A stretch of 64,000 nucleotides of DNA from Morchella semilibera (taxonomy: Eukaryota > Ascomycota > Pezizomycetes > Pezizales > Morchellaceae): contig CM018604.1 in the NCBI GenBank assembly GCA_009192285.1, positions 5,241,746-5,305,745 on the forward strand. The letters are read 5' to 3'. The notes below the pieces were generated by a model. It saw nothing but the letters and a program-made list of their open reading frames with translations, did no database searches and was not told the origin of the DNA. Shown in pieces: positions 1 to 12,900 of the stretch (its first letter is position 1; each line of letters starts with the position of its first letter). A program made the translations under genes and the position numbers.

Positions 1-148
1 ACTGTGACCGAAGATTTGCCGACACCACCTTTGCCAGAGAGAACCTAGGTACGTGCACAATCATTAATAAAGGCGCTATCTATAGCTGGAGCTCAGGGAG
101 GTCTAAAGGGTGTATTACGAGGATGACGTGGGGGATTGTTTCCAGCAT
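1..148 (-). CDS. CFD1: CFD1/NUBP2-type P-loop ATPase, N-terminal part (cut by window edge)
   Basis: Partial gene: two exons are visible, 148..119 (ATG plus nine codons) and 44..1, split by a 74-bp intron (118..45, GT...AG). The joined start reads M-L-E-T-I-P-H-V-I-L and then V-L-S-G-K-G-G-V-G-K-S-S-V-T. The GKGGVGKS deviant Walker A is the nucleotide-binding motif of MRP/NBP35/CFD1 ATPases. The 'KSSVT' continuation and the short N-terminus, without the Cys-rich leader of NBP35, favour CFD1. In yeast, Cfd1 with Nbp35 is the cytosolic scaffold that builds Fe-S clusters for nuclear and cytosolic proteins. The rest of the gene, including the C-terminal CxxC, lies outside the window. NBP35 is the alternative and looks less likely. 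Confidence 0.82.
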
Positions 149-893
149 TTTTATGGGGGTCTGGGCTCTATGTTCCAGGGAATTTTGGTAAGATAGATGT
201 GCAATTAAGGGGTATTATTTTGGGTATCGTGGGCTGCAACGGTTCTTCTAAGCTGCTTAGAAATACTGCGCCGGTACAGGTAAGTATATATCTCTGTTCA
301 AGAGTGCCGCCAACCCCACTAATGGCGTCATTGAGCCTGGTAGAGCCTCAAGCTATATCGACAGCCCTAACCCTAATCAGATGAGATCTCTAATTAGACC
401 TTGGAAAGCACTTTAAGGGCGAGGACACTGGCCGGGAGTTTTCTCAAGTCACCACTGCCGCAAAAATAGTACACAAAAAAAATGTCTGCATTAAGTGTAA
501 ACAATTACATACGTTGAGGTATGTATCGATCCTAGTACATCTATCCTATCATCTCTCTTGAGCACTCAGAAGTAAGAAATCCATACAAACAGAAAAGAAC
601 AAGCAAGGAACATAAGAAAAATAATATAAAAAAATAAAGCAGAAATAAATTGCGGACCAGATTCCTAAACTGCCTGTTGAACGCCAGTATCGATCCCCCA
701 GCTCTACCTGATCTCTTCGCATATCTGGGGATAAGCAAGCCAGGGAGAATGGGAGTAAAGAAAGGAACCAAACTAGAACAATTGATGGGAAAGTTTTTCT
801 CACCGAACGCTTTCAAAAGCCAGAAAAAGAACAAAAATGGAAGGGGCAGATAACCCAGCAAAGAAAGGAGAAGAAGCAGGAATGTTCCTCCAA
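149..893. other. Intergenic region between CFD1 (5' end) and EMG1 (3' end)
   Basis: It should hold the CFD1 promoter and the EMG1 3' UTR. Short ORFs here show no coding character. The stretch around 590-650 is A-rich on the + strand. No repeat or RNA gene was recognised. Confidence 0.5.
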
Positions 894-1908
894 TTACTGG
901 ATATTCCAGCAGTCCTCCGCTGCATGACAGAACTTACTGCAAGCTACACTCGCTGAGAGCGAGTAGTTACTTACACCAATCTTTTCATCCACCCAACCGT
1001 CTGCGAAATCATCCTTCCCCTTCGCCATGGCTCCTACAACTACACAAATGCTCTCCTCTTCACCCAATCCACTAATATACTCCCTCACGTTCATAACCGG
1101 AGCCTCCCACGACAGGGTGACCTTCCGGCAGTTAGGAGGGAGATACTGTGAGACAGGATTCTTGATCACCTTAAGTAGCTTCTCCGACGAGGCTGTAGTA
1201 CGGATCGAAAGCTTGTGGAGAAGCTGCACCATGAGACCAGCAAAACGCTTGAAGGTACGCGGGATGCGTACGGAGGGGTTAACCTCAATAAGGACACCTT
1301 TAGAGGATTGGATGTAGACTTGGAGCTTGCCGGCCTTGTTGATAGGAGAGTCGAGGAGGGTTAGGAGACACTTGTTGGAAGTGCTCGTTAGCTTGGGAAG
1401 CAAAGTACACATGGTAGAGAGGGTTGAGCCGCTCGCCAGTAACAGAAGTTAAGCAACAGTAGTTATTGGTCCACTGCCTATTTATACATGAAACCGCAAG
1501 ACTCATTGAGTCGCAAGGATTTATGCATATAGGGAACGAAAGAGCGAAGCAATTCATCTAGTCATTCAAGAGGGGTAAAGGACAAACCTGGTGAAGAATA
1601 TCGGGGCGGGCATCACTAATGTCCCGTCCCATTTTCTTGAGAACACCAATATGGTCGTCTGAGTTGAGAAGAACATACTTCTCGCCGCCATTGGCACCCC
1701 CAGTAGAAATCTTGTGGGTTTCTAGACATGCTTGGGCAAGGACAACGATGAGCCTTTTGGTGCTCTTATCATCGGAAGCAATTGGCACTGCCTGCTCGGC
1801 CGTCAATGTAGGCAACGTAGGCAACGACGGGAGCGATTGAGTCCTTGGACGCTTCTTAACTGGGGAGCCGGGGGTAGCCATCTTGTTGTTGTTGTTGTGG
1901 TTTGACAA
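894..1908 (-). CDS. EMG1: EMG1/NEP1 rRNA pseudouridine N1-methyltransferase
   Basis: Two exons: 1908..1588 and 1370..894, with a 217-bp intron (1587..1371). The junction [11 protein letters not shown] restores the conserved family core. The total is 265 codons if translation begins at 1908; an in-frame ATG at 1881 ([10 protein letters not shown]) is an alternative start. Exon 2 carries the family hallmarks [51 protein letters not shown] and [18 protein letters not shown]. This SPOUT-fold enzyme methylates a hypermodified pseudouridine of 18S rRNA (position 1191 in yeast) and is also needed structurally for 40S maturation in the nucleolus. The N-terminal ~50 residues are low-complexity and basic, as expected. 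A likely branch point GCTAAC lies about 20 nt before the acceptor. Confidence 0.95.
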
Positions 1909-2856
1909 GATTTTGCGGGTGGGACGAATATGATGTGGGGTAGTGTAGTAGTGTAGTGTAGTGTTAGTATGAAGTAGGTTGTTAGTTGGGGTTGTGTGAA
2001 CGAAAAAGAGTCAGAGCCAGATTGTGTGTGAGAGAAAAAAAAAAGCTAGTCCAGACCCTGAGGCTTGGCAGGTCGCGCTAGAAGTGACCATCGCATCGGG
2101 TTTCGATGCTAGCTTGGCAACGGTAGGATTGTGGGACTCTTCCCAGGGTACCTCTCGTGTATTGACACATTTTTAACCTACTGTATATCTGATACGTGGG
2201 GAAGTTATGTAGAAGGGTATAAGATTAAAAAATACTTATATATTGAGGTGCAACTCTCGTTATATGTCGACAAGTGAGGTTAAAATATAAATATGTAATC
2301 ACTTCCCTATTTTGTATCATACATGTATGTACTCTAAGTCAAGGGCGCCAATTACACGCCTGAGCTACTCTGGTAGGCTAGCTACAGTTATATTTTGCAA
2401 TCTGACCAACCAATCTAGCATGTTTTCATAGTACTGAAACCACTACAAAGTATGTTTCGCTCCAGCACAGAGTTGAAGTTGATATGTTTCTCTGCTACTC
2501 GCTCTAAAGTTTAGATCGGATGCGTGAACCGTTACACGACTGCCACAAATTACATGTAGCCTAGGGTGGAGTAAATCATGCAGGAATCATGCATATCCAG
2601 GAAAGAAGAAACGATCCCTTCCTCCCCACCTATAACCGAAAACTTCGAATTTTTGAAACCGCAAACCTCCAGCAGTATCCAAACACTGAATGCCAACCGT
2701 AGAACCACGTTTCTGACAGCCGCACCCCTACATACGTACCTGCCTAACCGTGGAGTCCAAGCCCTCACCCCATAGATACTTAAAGACCAGCCTGCTCACC
2801 TTGCAAACAAACAAACCCTTCCTTTTTTTTTTTTTTTTAAAAAAAAAAGAGGAAAA
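1909..2856. other. Intergenic region, EMG1 promoter side and 5' of the small membrane protein gene
   Basis: This is a divergent promoter region for EMG1 (minus) and the gene at 2857 (plus). It contains a TACATGTA palindrome at 2551 and a T-run followed by an A-run at about 2822-2848, immediately upstream of the ATG at 2857. No coding segment is supported. Confidence 0.5.
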
Positions 2857-3438
2857 ATGGCAACCTCATCATTACCAGGCAAGCCCCCTAACCTCAAACC
2901 TGCAAACCAGAAGCCCTTAAATACACTTTGTTTATTCTGTCTCTCCCCGGCCTCCCGCTCCCCCTCGGCCTCGCGCCGTCCCTCCACCGTAGCCACCTCC
3001 ACCACCACCAGGGTAGTGAGCATAGCTAACCCACCGCCCCGGTCCCGGGCCCGTCTATTCATAGCCCCAACACCACTAAATATATACCTCGGGTTCACAT
3101 CCCTAGTCTCTGCTGCGTCCTCCCTCTTATATCTGACCTCGCCGTCAGCATCGCTCGCAAGGCTTGGGGGTACGCCGTCCCCAAGTGCACTGGTTCTGGT
3201 GCAAGTGGTGGCTTCAGGCGAGGCCCTAGTGTCATACCTGTGTCTAGAAGGGCTATTCTCGAAAATACCCGAGAGTCGGAGATTAGTTGTAAGGGCCATT
3301 GGAGTATATAATCTGTTCCATATGGGCGCGTTTTGGTGGGGACACAAAAGGCATGTGAGGAACCCGAGAGGAGCGGGGATGTTGGCGATGGGGTTGGCAG
3401 TGGGGACTATCACAAGTTTGTGGTACGGGGTATTTTAG
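2857..3438 (+). CDS. Small multi-pass membrane protein of unknown function
   Basis: A 193-aa single-exon ORF. Residues 1-70 are Ser/Pro/Arg-rich and poor in acidic residues, which would fit a mitochondrial presequence. From about residue 70 there are roughly four hydrophobic segments (starting near LNIYLGFTSLVSAASSLLYL, LVLVQVVASGEALVSYLCL, AIGVYNLFHMGAFWW and GMLAMGLAVGTITSLWYG). The pattern 'YNLFHMGAFWWGHKRHVRNP' looks like a conserved loop flanked by helices. I do not recognise the family. The overlapping 205-aa frame on the other strand lacks such structure. The start is chosen at the first ATG after the A-run. The inference is that this is a real gene, probably an organellar or endomembrane protein. 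Confidence 0.55.
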   Translation: MATSSLPGKPPNLKPANQKPLNTLCLFCLSPASRSPSASRRPSTVATSTTTRVVSIANPPPRSRARLFIAPTPLNIYLGFTSLVSAASSLLYLTSPSASLARLGGTPSPSALVLVQVVASGEALVSYLCLEGLFSKIPESRRLVVRAIGVYNLFHMGAFWWGHKRHVRNPRGAGMLAMGLAVGTITSLWYGVF

Positions 3439-3987
3439 GCCTCGGTGAAGCGGGTGTGTAGGATTGGGTTTGTTTATATGGGCGGGCTGCATTAGTTTAT
3501 AAGGACACTCGCTGGATCATTTCTTATCACTCGTCGCTCGGTTAGACTAGTTATGCCACTCCAAGTTATGATTTATTTTCTCCTGGATTAATCACTTCTA
3601 GAAAGCCCAAATGGTACTACATGTAGCTAATACTATCATTGCCAATAGCATAAGCCGGCATATTAACTTAAAACGTAATACAGCCAGTGCACAAAAAAAC
3701 GCAAAGCATAACCCAGATAGCCACCCCAGCATCAAGTTACAAACTCGCCTCCCAGTCTTTATCAAAATTTTCCCATCCTCATTAGCTCCTGAAGAAACTC
3801 CTGAACCTGGATAGAAATTATAGATATACTTAAAACGGAAAGAAATAAAAAAAGGGAAAAACAAAAAAAAAGAAAAAGAAAAAGAGAGAAAGCAGTCTCA
3901 AAAGACAACACGCCAAAAACACCAAATAGAAACGTTATCCCGAAAATCCTTTATTTTCCCAATCCCATCTACAAGAATAAAGTTTCC
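3439..3987. other. Intergenic / 3' regions between the membrane protein gene and TRA1
   Basis: A convergent intergenic stretch with a TACATGTA palindrome at 3618 and an A-rich run at about 3839-3900. No coding exon is supported. Confidence 0.5.
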
Positions 3988-6900
3988 CTACAAGTACGGC
4001 ATCCAAAGGTTGTCCAACTGCGCCAAATTAAAGGGGTTCGCAGCCTTATTGATAGAATCAATGACTGTTTGGTTCGCAGGCAGATTTCCTTGCCCGGCCT
4101 GCGCCAAAGATGTGGCCCTTCTGCAAATAATCTCAGAGTTCATTTGAACCTTTTCACGGAGCTGTTGTTCCCCAAGTCCAGAACGGTGTTGTTGGGTGAA
4201 CCAGAAAATCATCTCGTCACGTACAAAGACACTGAGGTGTTGCTCGAGTTCGAACTAGGATGAGTTTAGATTAATGAAGCTCAGGGAGTATAGGTTTGGG
4301 GATCTTCATACTTCAGGCTCTGTGAGACAACGCGCGATCGCCATTACAGCGCAAGAAAATATGCCTTCAATGGCAATTGGCCCCATCAAGGTTTGAATAT
4401 TGGGGGTGAAACGGAAAGGGACGGTCTCATTATTGTGGAAGAAGGAACCCGTTGGTGCCATTGCGGGGATAAGTTCAGAACCCCAAATATTGCCTGTTTC
4501 TCTGGCAATGAACATCTTGTGTGGGAATCGGTTACCCATGCTCATTATATAAGTCATAAATGTTAATGCTGCGTATTGGTAGCAGAACTGCCGTCTGAAA
4601 AGGAAAAATTCTGTAAAGGAAGGATACGATTTGGACAAGAACTATCATAATCAGCATAATGCCATAATAAAAAAGGAGAATAAAGCTTTCACCTCAAGGG
4701 CAACATCCTGAGGAACCATTTCTTTCTGGATGGCGTTGAATATTTCCAATTTAATATTAGGGCTGACAAGTTGTGTTGGAGGCTTGCTAGGATCAAGCGA
4801 AGCAATGACCTTTTTCAAAGAAAAGATCAACGGGTCATCTTTGCTCATTCCTGTCCTTCGACAATGGTCTTCGTATATTCCCTGTAGTGAGATATAGGAA
4901 GAGTCGTCTTGAACAATGCGAATATGAGGCGCTAGTGGAACCATCAACGGGAGATGGAAGCCAAGATTTCGACGACGACTTTCTTTTCTCCGACTTAGAA
5001 CACCATTGAAAATACGGAATAACTGGAGTATCCTTTCCTCCCTACGGCAGTGTCTGGCTGCAGGATGTTGAATGGCGAACGCATGTACGCTACCATCGTG
5101 CCCCCTAAGTTTCAAACGCCGGTGACAAACACCGTACCCACGGACAACGTCTACACGTGGGAGGAACCTATCAATGCGGACAAAGTCCTTGTTGTTATCC
5201 TTGTGCTGCGGTTTGTTAGTAGTTTATCATAAAGCGGGTTCCGTTGGGTTCTTACTAATAGGTATTGACCTGGGACTTCGACATCATCAAATTTCTGGAA
5301 CCTAAATTCACTGAGATGTGGGCTGTAATTCTCCAGATTCTGGTATGGTGGTCTGCGGTCCAACTTCTCCTCAAATCGGTCCCTCCATTTTCGCAATCTC
5401 TCAATATAAGCAAACAAATTAGGCTTTACATTCACAAAATCGGCCTCAAACGCGACTCGAATATTAGCGGGCAAGATTGTTTCCGCAAATCGTGTGATAT
5501 TCGATTCGGTCGAGGGGGGTAATTTCGAGTCATCAAGTGACGGGTTTATGCGAGCGATCCACTGAAGAGGTCAGTCACCCGCGAACAAAGAAACTAGATT
5601 AATCTTTCTCACCTGTAAACCGTCGTTTAGAAGCGCTACAATCAGCCGATAAGCGTCCTCGTCCGGGGGGCACTTGAAAAACTTTTGAATCTGATCGCCC
5701 ATGGTTTCCATTGAGAGAGCAAGCAGCGGAAATGCTGTCTTGAGCACAGACATAATCTCTTCGGCATATTCCCAGGGGAGGCGTTTCACTTGAGGCTGAG
5801 GACTGGGTACTGCTGCAGCCGGTGACGAGACACTTGGTGCATTGGGGACTATTGGCGATCCAGCACCTTACATATCGTAAGTAAATATAGAGCTAATTGG
5901 GGGGGGGGGGGGGTGACCCACTGTTTGGCTGAGGTTGGGTGTTCTGATTTCCTTGAGGGCTAGACGCTCTTCCAGAATCTGTGCCATTTGGAACACTGCC
6001 TTGGCGTACAAGAGGAGCAGCCTGGGTAACAACAGGGGATCCCGCTTTACCACGGTTCGATGCAGCGGCAGCGGCGGTTTGTTTTTTGATAACCTGATAA
6101 TCTTCTCGGCTAGTACGTAACAGGAAGTAAAGGGCCTAGAGTAGTTAGGAAGATATTCTACTTCGAGTGGGATCCGTAACTTACTTGTGGATAGCCTTTT
6201 GCAATTTTAATCAAGATGCCCCGGGCAAGGCGGGCCTCTTTATGTGACAGTGATGTTAATAGCTGGGGGATGTAGGTAATCCAGTACCACACGGGTGTTT
6301 CGCCTTTATAAGCATCAAACGCTGAAGATATCGTGGCACTAGCATCATCCAGACTAAGTAGCCAAAGAACCCGCCCAAGGAGTTTCCTTGCTTTTCCACT
6401 TTTGTAAAGACCGGCGGCTTCGAGGTAACAACTAACGGCGTTTCCTGCTGGCTGCATCTCCCCAGGGGTTTCCTTGAACAGAGAGTCGCTGTAATAGCCC
6501 CATTCGGCCCAGGCCTTTGGCAGCTTTAGGTCGTGGTAAAGAGCTAGCCCAAAGGCTTCGTTTGCCTCATCTTTTTGCTTCAACTTCGATAAGAACATAC
6601 CCTTCAATGTGTAGAATTCAGCCTTTTGTTGAGGGCCGAAATAACCCAAGTTAGTATTGTTGATAACTTCGAGACCTTGCGTAAGTTCCAGGGGATTCTG
6701 ATAATGACACTTGGCCTGCTCTCGAAGTTTGAGAAACGCTTCCTGTATCTCGATGTTCGGTAATGTATAGATCTTGCTTAATTGGCTGATACACACTTCA
6801 GGCAGTTGATGCTTGCGGGCGACATGGGCAAAACGATTAATTATCCAGGCAGTTTCGTGATATCCGCGGTAAGCATATGAGTTATTGCTACTGTTACCAC

Positions 6901-9900
6901 CTGCACTTTGGGCTTGAACCGGAAGAAGCGGCAGGTATGTGTTATTAATTGAGTGGAAGATGTGCTGTCTCCAAGTGACCAAGTCGTGCCAACTATTGAT
7001 ATCGTCCCAAACGTTAGGTAAACGGTCTCTCCAGGTGCCCAGAAGTAGCTTGAGCTCTTGAGATTTTGCGTCCAGGTTCTGCGCAGTTGTTGCTGACAAG
7101 CTACTGTAGATTACACTGGCATCATGAAGTTCAACAAGTTGTTGGAATGCCTGTAAAAGAGGTATGTGTGCATTGGTGATTCGGCGTGGTAGGTTATGCC
7201 ATTTTCGGAGCGAGAGCTGTATCGCCTCATCACATAATCTTGAAAATTCGGCGGGGACCTCGGTCTTCTGGTGAACCTTCTGTAAAGCCATGAAGGCAGC
7301 GAAGAAGAAGCGCCTGGGAGTTGGTGCATCCATTAAAGATTTTATGGTCTGATCCATGCGTTCGCCATCAATTCCATTCCAGTTCTCAAGAAGTCTCCAT
7401 CCGCACTCCAAAAGTAGGTCGTTATAATTCTCGTGTTTTGCGAACTCGCTCAAGATTTCCCATTGCTGTAGCTTCTGAGCGCACAATACCCAGTGGTCTT
7501 CCCATAACATGTACTCCGATTGAGAGAATGGTAATGCACCAGTTCGTGCCTTTATCTGTGCATTTTCATACATCTGTTGGGCCTTGTCCCACATGCCATT
7601 CTGCTCAAATGAAACTGCAGCATTGGTTTCAAGATACTCTGCCCTGCGCCTCCAAAGGCCGTAAAATAAGTCCTCTTCCTGGATTGCAGAATACATTTCA
7701 GCCAGAGCATCACAATTGCTCTCACGAACGATTGGGCTATCCATGGGCGGGACATTGGCAGAATCTTCGAGCATATGCAGTGCCGTGTACCAGGCATCAT
7801 ACGTCTTACTAAGGAATTTGACCATATGCGGAGGCAGTGTGAGTTTTGGCCTGGCTACCTCGCACCCCTCAAGAAGACTCTGTATGACATTTGGCCTTTT
7901 GTCCATTTGCCGTTGATGCCACTCCTTAGCCAGGAGTCCAACAATGCCACGAGAGAGGTCCTGGCGATCCTCTTTGCCCAATGCGGACCAACACAACGGG
8001 AAGAGGGCGATCCAGATTTGATGAGCAACTGATGGGTCTAAATGCTGAAGCTGGGCGATTGGTTGGAATATGTCGCCTGCTTTGACTTCACCTAAGCTCT
8101 GGCAGAACTTTCTGTGACGGTGCATAAGGTCTTCAAATTTGTCGTCAAGCATGAGCGAATCCTTTCTTGAGTCGGCATTATATGTTGAGAATATGGACGA
8201 GGCTGTTGCAATTCTCAGGTCATCGCTGTGCAGCTCCACCCGAGTATCCATATCAACAGATCCAAAAAGTAAATGGGTTGCCTGGTTGAGCCAATATGAA
8301 TCGGCCAGAGTCTCCCAGTTTTGTGTACCCAATACGAAACTAATGCGACTGCTGATTGTTCTAGAAAGACTCCGGTCAAAAATTTGGAGAAATCGATTCC
8401 TCATGTTGACATCTTTTGCCCGGGTCCCAACTAGGAACGCATGCTCAAGGCGAACGGTCAGTTCTGTGTTGTTGACAGCGGGGCTCTCATAGATATCAAT
8501 AACAAGATCCAAAAATTTGCTACAAAGTATGGGATCAGGTCGAGTCTCGAAAGAGAGCATTTTTGATAGGACAGCTGTCTTTTCCTTCAGGGTAGGGAAA
8601 GACTCCGTAGAACCAAACACCCAGTCCCTCACAATACCTAAAATTTTCGTACATAGTTCCGTACTTGATGATTTCTCCACCAATTGCGCCATAACACTCA
8701 AAAATGGTCGTCGTTGATCCCCGAGAACTGAAACTCTAGACGCGGCTACGTCAATCACCATGCGGAGGAGCTTTGTTGTTGTTTCCGCGTCAAAAACTTG
8801 TGAATTTCCGCCAGCATTTGGTTCGGGTTTCACCGAGTTCGGCAAATTAATGATTGGGGGCTGTCCCAGAGTTGCTGCAGGTGATGAAAGATGATCTTTC
8901 CCGATCTTTTGGAACGCCTTCATAAGAGCTGCAATATGATCGTCAATGACAGCAGGTCGCTTTCGAGAGAGGGTCCACAGGATATGAACACTCGACATTA
9001 GGTTTGTGTTGAGATTTTCTTGAACGATAGTCGTGAGCAAAGTAGTAAACACTGTGGCCGGCGAATCCTTGACATCCTCTTCTTCTTCCTCTCCTTCCTC
9101 CTTCTCCGCCGGAATAGCTTGTAGCACGCGAGCAAGAACGGGCTGAAGACTTTCCTGAACCTCAGGCAGCTCAGATCTCAACGATTTCTCCAAGATTTTC
9201 TGTAGTTCTGGGAGGCGCTGCATCACCCATTCATCTGACTTGAGATCCAAGATGACCCTCAGAACTTGCAAGGCGTTAAGGAACCCGGGCAAGTGCTGGG
9301 CATCATTAATGTCATTTGTGACGAGAAACTGGTCCATAATCTTTGGAAACAGTTCAATTTCAAGATCCCCCCAATATTCTGGCCCAAGGAAATCTGCTAG
9401 TAATCCCAAGGCTTTCTTGCATAGGTCACTACTCGAGAATTTTTCGTTTAGACTACAGATGAAGGTAACGAGGTGCTTGATCACTAAGATTCGAAGTGGC
9501 GTAGCAACAGCGTACTCAGTACCCCCCGCCATAGCCTGAGAGCCGCCTACCGAGGGTGATCTGGAGTCGCTCGGCGGTTGCTGGAGTTTCCGTTTACGAG
9601 AGGGTGAAGTATCGGGGCTTTGGATTTGCATTTCGGTAAATCGCCGTTTCTCCCAGTCACGAATGAGAACCATCAGGTTGATGGAAAGCTTTTTGTTCTC
9701 TGTGGAGGGGTTTGGTAGATGTAAAACCAACTTGGGTAATGATGTGACGATCCAGCTCAAGAAGTGCTCCCTAGACTCATAGAATAAATCTCCGTGCTTC
9801 ACCAAGAATTGGAAGATATTTGTCATCTGTTGCTGGTTATGACCTTCCTCCGACAAAATTCTCCTCGGCCATCTCGCCCAGATAGGATATCTAGGGTCGC

Positions 9901-12900
9901 TGACATTAGGTACCCTCTTTTTGAGTACAGGGGCAATTAATTCTAATGCCTGCGTAACAAGTGCTCTCCCTTCGTGCTGGTGGGCTTTGAGCAAAGCCAC
10001 ATATATCTGAATTACTATCTTTGACGGTGTATCGTAGTATTTTATGAAAAAAGCAATAAGGACATAGGCCGCCTGTTTGTTAACAATATCCTCCAATTTG
10101 ATATAGTTCCATCCAAACTTAATCACATCTTTCCTTGCCTCGGCCAATATAGAGTTGTGATCCTTGATAAGAAGAGCGGACATTTGGAGCAATTCCATCC
10201 TTGAGTGATCCAAACCAGGGGAAGCATCATCCCCGATATCACCCAGATTCGGTCTCCATATTTTGGCATGTATAGCTTCAATCATGTTCTTATCGACAAG
10301 CTTCTGCCCATTGACTGGAACTGATCCGCGTTGAACGTCCATAGCTAAAATCGGATTGACAAGATAGCGAAATGCGAAAGTTTTGGTCTCTTGTGTAGAA
10401 GCCTTGGTAGTGTATAGGTCCAAGCATCGATGTATTACGTTCCTCCAGTGTTCGATGGATCCTGCGCATATGATTTTTGTATAGATGTAATGCGTCAGAG
10501 CGTTTGATCGTTTGAGCTTATTAGATGTTCGAGCATCAATCACCTACGGAATATTAGTACATCCCCACAAAGGACCTGTGGGTCTTACATGGAAAAGAAA
10601 CTCCAAATCTTGCTCAGCATGTGTGAGATATAACATGAAAATTTCCTGCAGTATTTCTGAAGACTGGTCGACCCCTAGTCTGATCGGTACGGGTACCATC
10701 CCTTCCTTTAACCTTTCTCTAGTTTCCACCCCAGCCCTCAATAGCCCCTCCATCAAATCACGATTTTTTACTAACCACTCAGTGCTGCTAGGATGTCGGG
10801 CAATGGAGTAGACAATATTTACTGCATTTACTTGTGCCACAAACCTTTCTTCTTCCGTCTGCCCCTCGATGTTGATTGTTGCCCCCAAAAGTCCTGTAAT
10901 ATCTGAACTGACGACGTTTCGCATAGCCTCACTAGATTCGTCAGCTAACAACTGAGAAAAGATTCTGCCATATCTCAGATCGGTCATCTTGGGTTTAATG
11001 AATGCCCAGGCCTCGGCTGGATATCGGTTCACGAATTTCAGTAGAGGTGCACGGAAGGGACTATGTTGAGTCCGACGAAGCTTCTCCTCCAGGTCAATCA
11101 CAATTTTGAACATTTCCTCCAAAAATTGAACCGCTGCGGGAGGTAGGAGGTGAAAAATATTCAAAATCGAGGCAATAACACGAATATTGGGGTTTTGTTC
11201 AAGCAACTTGAAAGACGTTTGCTGTAGAACATTGGGCTCCGCGAGATTCTTCAAATGATCCAATAGCCTGCTCCCAATTTCGACTTTGAAGTAGTTTGTC
11301 AAAAGCTCCAGTAACCTTGCGAGGCCCTCTAAGCCTGCGACATTTAGTCGTTTTGGGTCCGAGAGATTCATCAGAATAGGGCGAAGACCGTTTTGTAGTA
11401 AATCTTTAGGAAGCTTATTGGTCTGCGCAAGGACACCCTTTAGTCCGGAATTGGCAGCCTCTATGACCTCGTGTGATTTCGAATATAGCGACTTGAAAAA
11501 AACGGCGATGATACGACCTCTTGTATGTGATTTATCTGGGTGTGCAAAATCCTGATATGTAATGGCGGTTGAGAGAAGTTTGATGCATACGACTCGAAGA
11601 TTGAGAACCGATTCAGTAGTCCTGTGTTCTGGTATCCGGTTGTTTGACAGAGCATCATCATCGGCATCGGCAAGGGCGAGTGCTTCCATCATGAGGCGAT
11701 TCATTTCTTCGTTAAACTCTAAAAACGCAGGCTGGAGGCTCAAACAGAAAGTTATGGCATCAATATACCCTATCTGGCTAGCAAATGGAAGCGCGCGAAG
11801 AGGTTTATTGAAAATCGGAGTCAATAATCGTTCCTTGACTGGTGTCATTAACGCATGGATGCCTACTCCGAGAATATTGGAGAGAGTAGTAAAAGATGTT
11901 TGTGCAGTTTCCCTGACATGCTTATTGGGGTTTGAGATCTCGCAAATGAGCAAGGCGCAAAGGTTGAAACTTTTTGAGTGATATGTGCCAATCTCTTCCT
12001 TGGAGACATTCTGATTGCATTTTCTTAGGACTAAGTCCAATGTAGACTGAGCGCATTCCCTGGTACTAGCGGGCAGATCTGGTGGCATATCCTTTATAAC
12101 GTATAATAAGGCCCGAACAAAATCATGTTGACGTTCTACCATCCATGCTTCACCCATATCCAGATCCTCCGTAAGCGCTCGGATTCCTAAGCACCCACCG
12201 GACTTAGGATACCACTCCTCTTCGTAACAGGAATGACAGAAAGTCTTTGCAAGCCACTGGAAAAAAGGAAGTTTATGCACCATCTCGTTTGATCCAAATA
12301 GAGTAGCAGCAGTATCGTAGATGACCTTCATTGCTTTCTTCCCTGTCTCTCTGACTGTTGCGTGTTCGGAGGAAAGGCAGTCTGCAATAGCATCTGCTAA
12401 AACCCGGCTATCTAGATGCATCGGGCCCTCACCACTATTAACCATGAACGGCTGCGCCCTCTGCCGCATTTCCGTAACAGATTTCCCCAGTTCCAAGATA
12501 GTGAAATGACGGCAAACATCGTAGGTCAATGTCATCGCCTCCTCCTCTAGCTGTGGGATAGAAACCGCATGGATAATAGACCTCAATAACTTTCGAAGTG
12601 TTGCTTCTTGGTCATGCTTTTTGAAAACTGGCTTATTCCGATCTGACGGAACAACAATCGTAGCAGCTAGTTCTGTGGACCCTGCGGCAAGATCGTTTGC
12701 CTGTATCCGTACCAGCTGCGGAAAGTCCTCGGGCAATTGATCATAACCAATGAAGAGCTTCAGGTTAGCACTAAGCAAACGTAGAGATTGTTGTTTGTAG
12801 AATATATCTGTAGCCTTTTCCTGCTCGGACTTCGGGGGTTTCATATCGAATAATCTCTCAACGGAAAGATCAAGCGCGGAAAGGACAGGAAATGCACGCT

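Noticed and set aside
2796-3413. 205-aa frame antisense to the small membrane protein gene
   Set aside because: It has no membrane or domain pattern and ends in a homopolymer-encoded Lys run (LKKKKKGR). The + strand frame has a credible helix layout and start.
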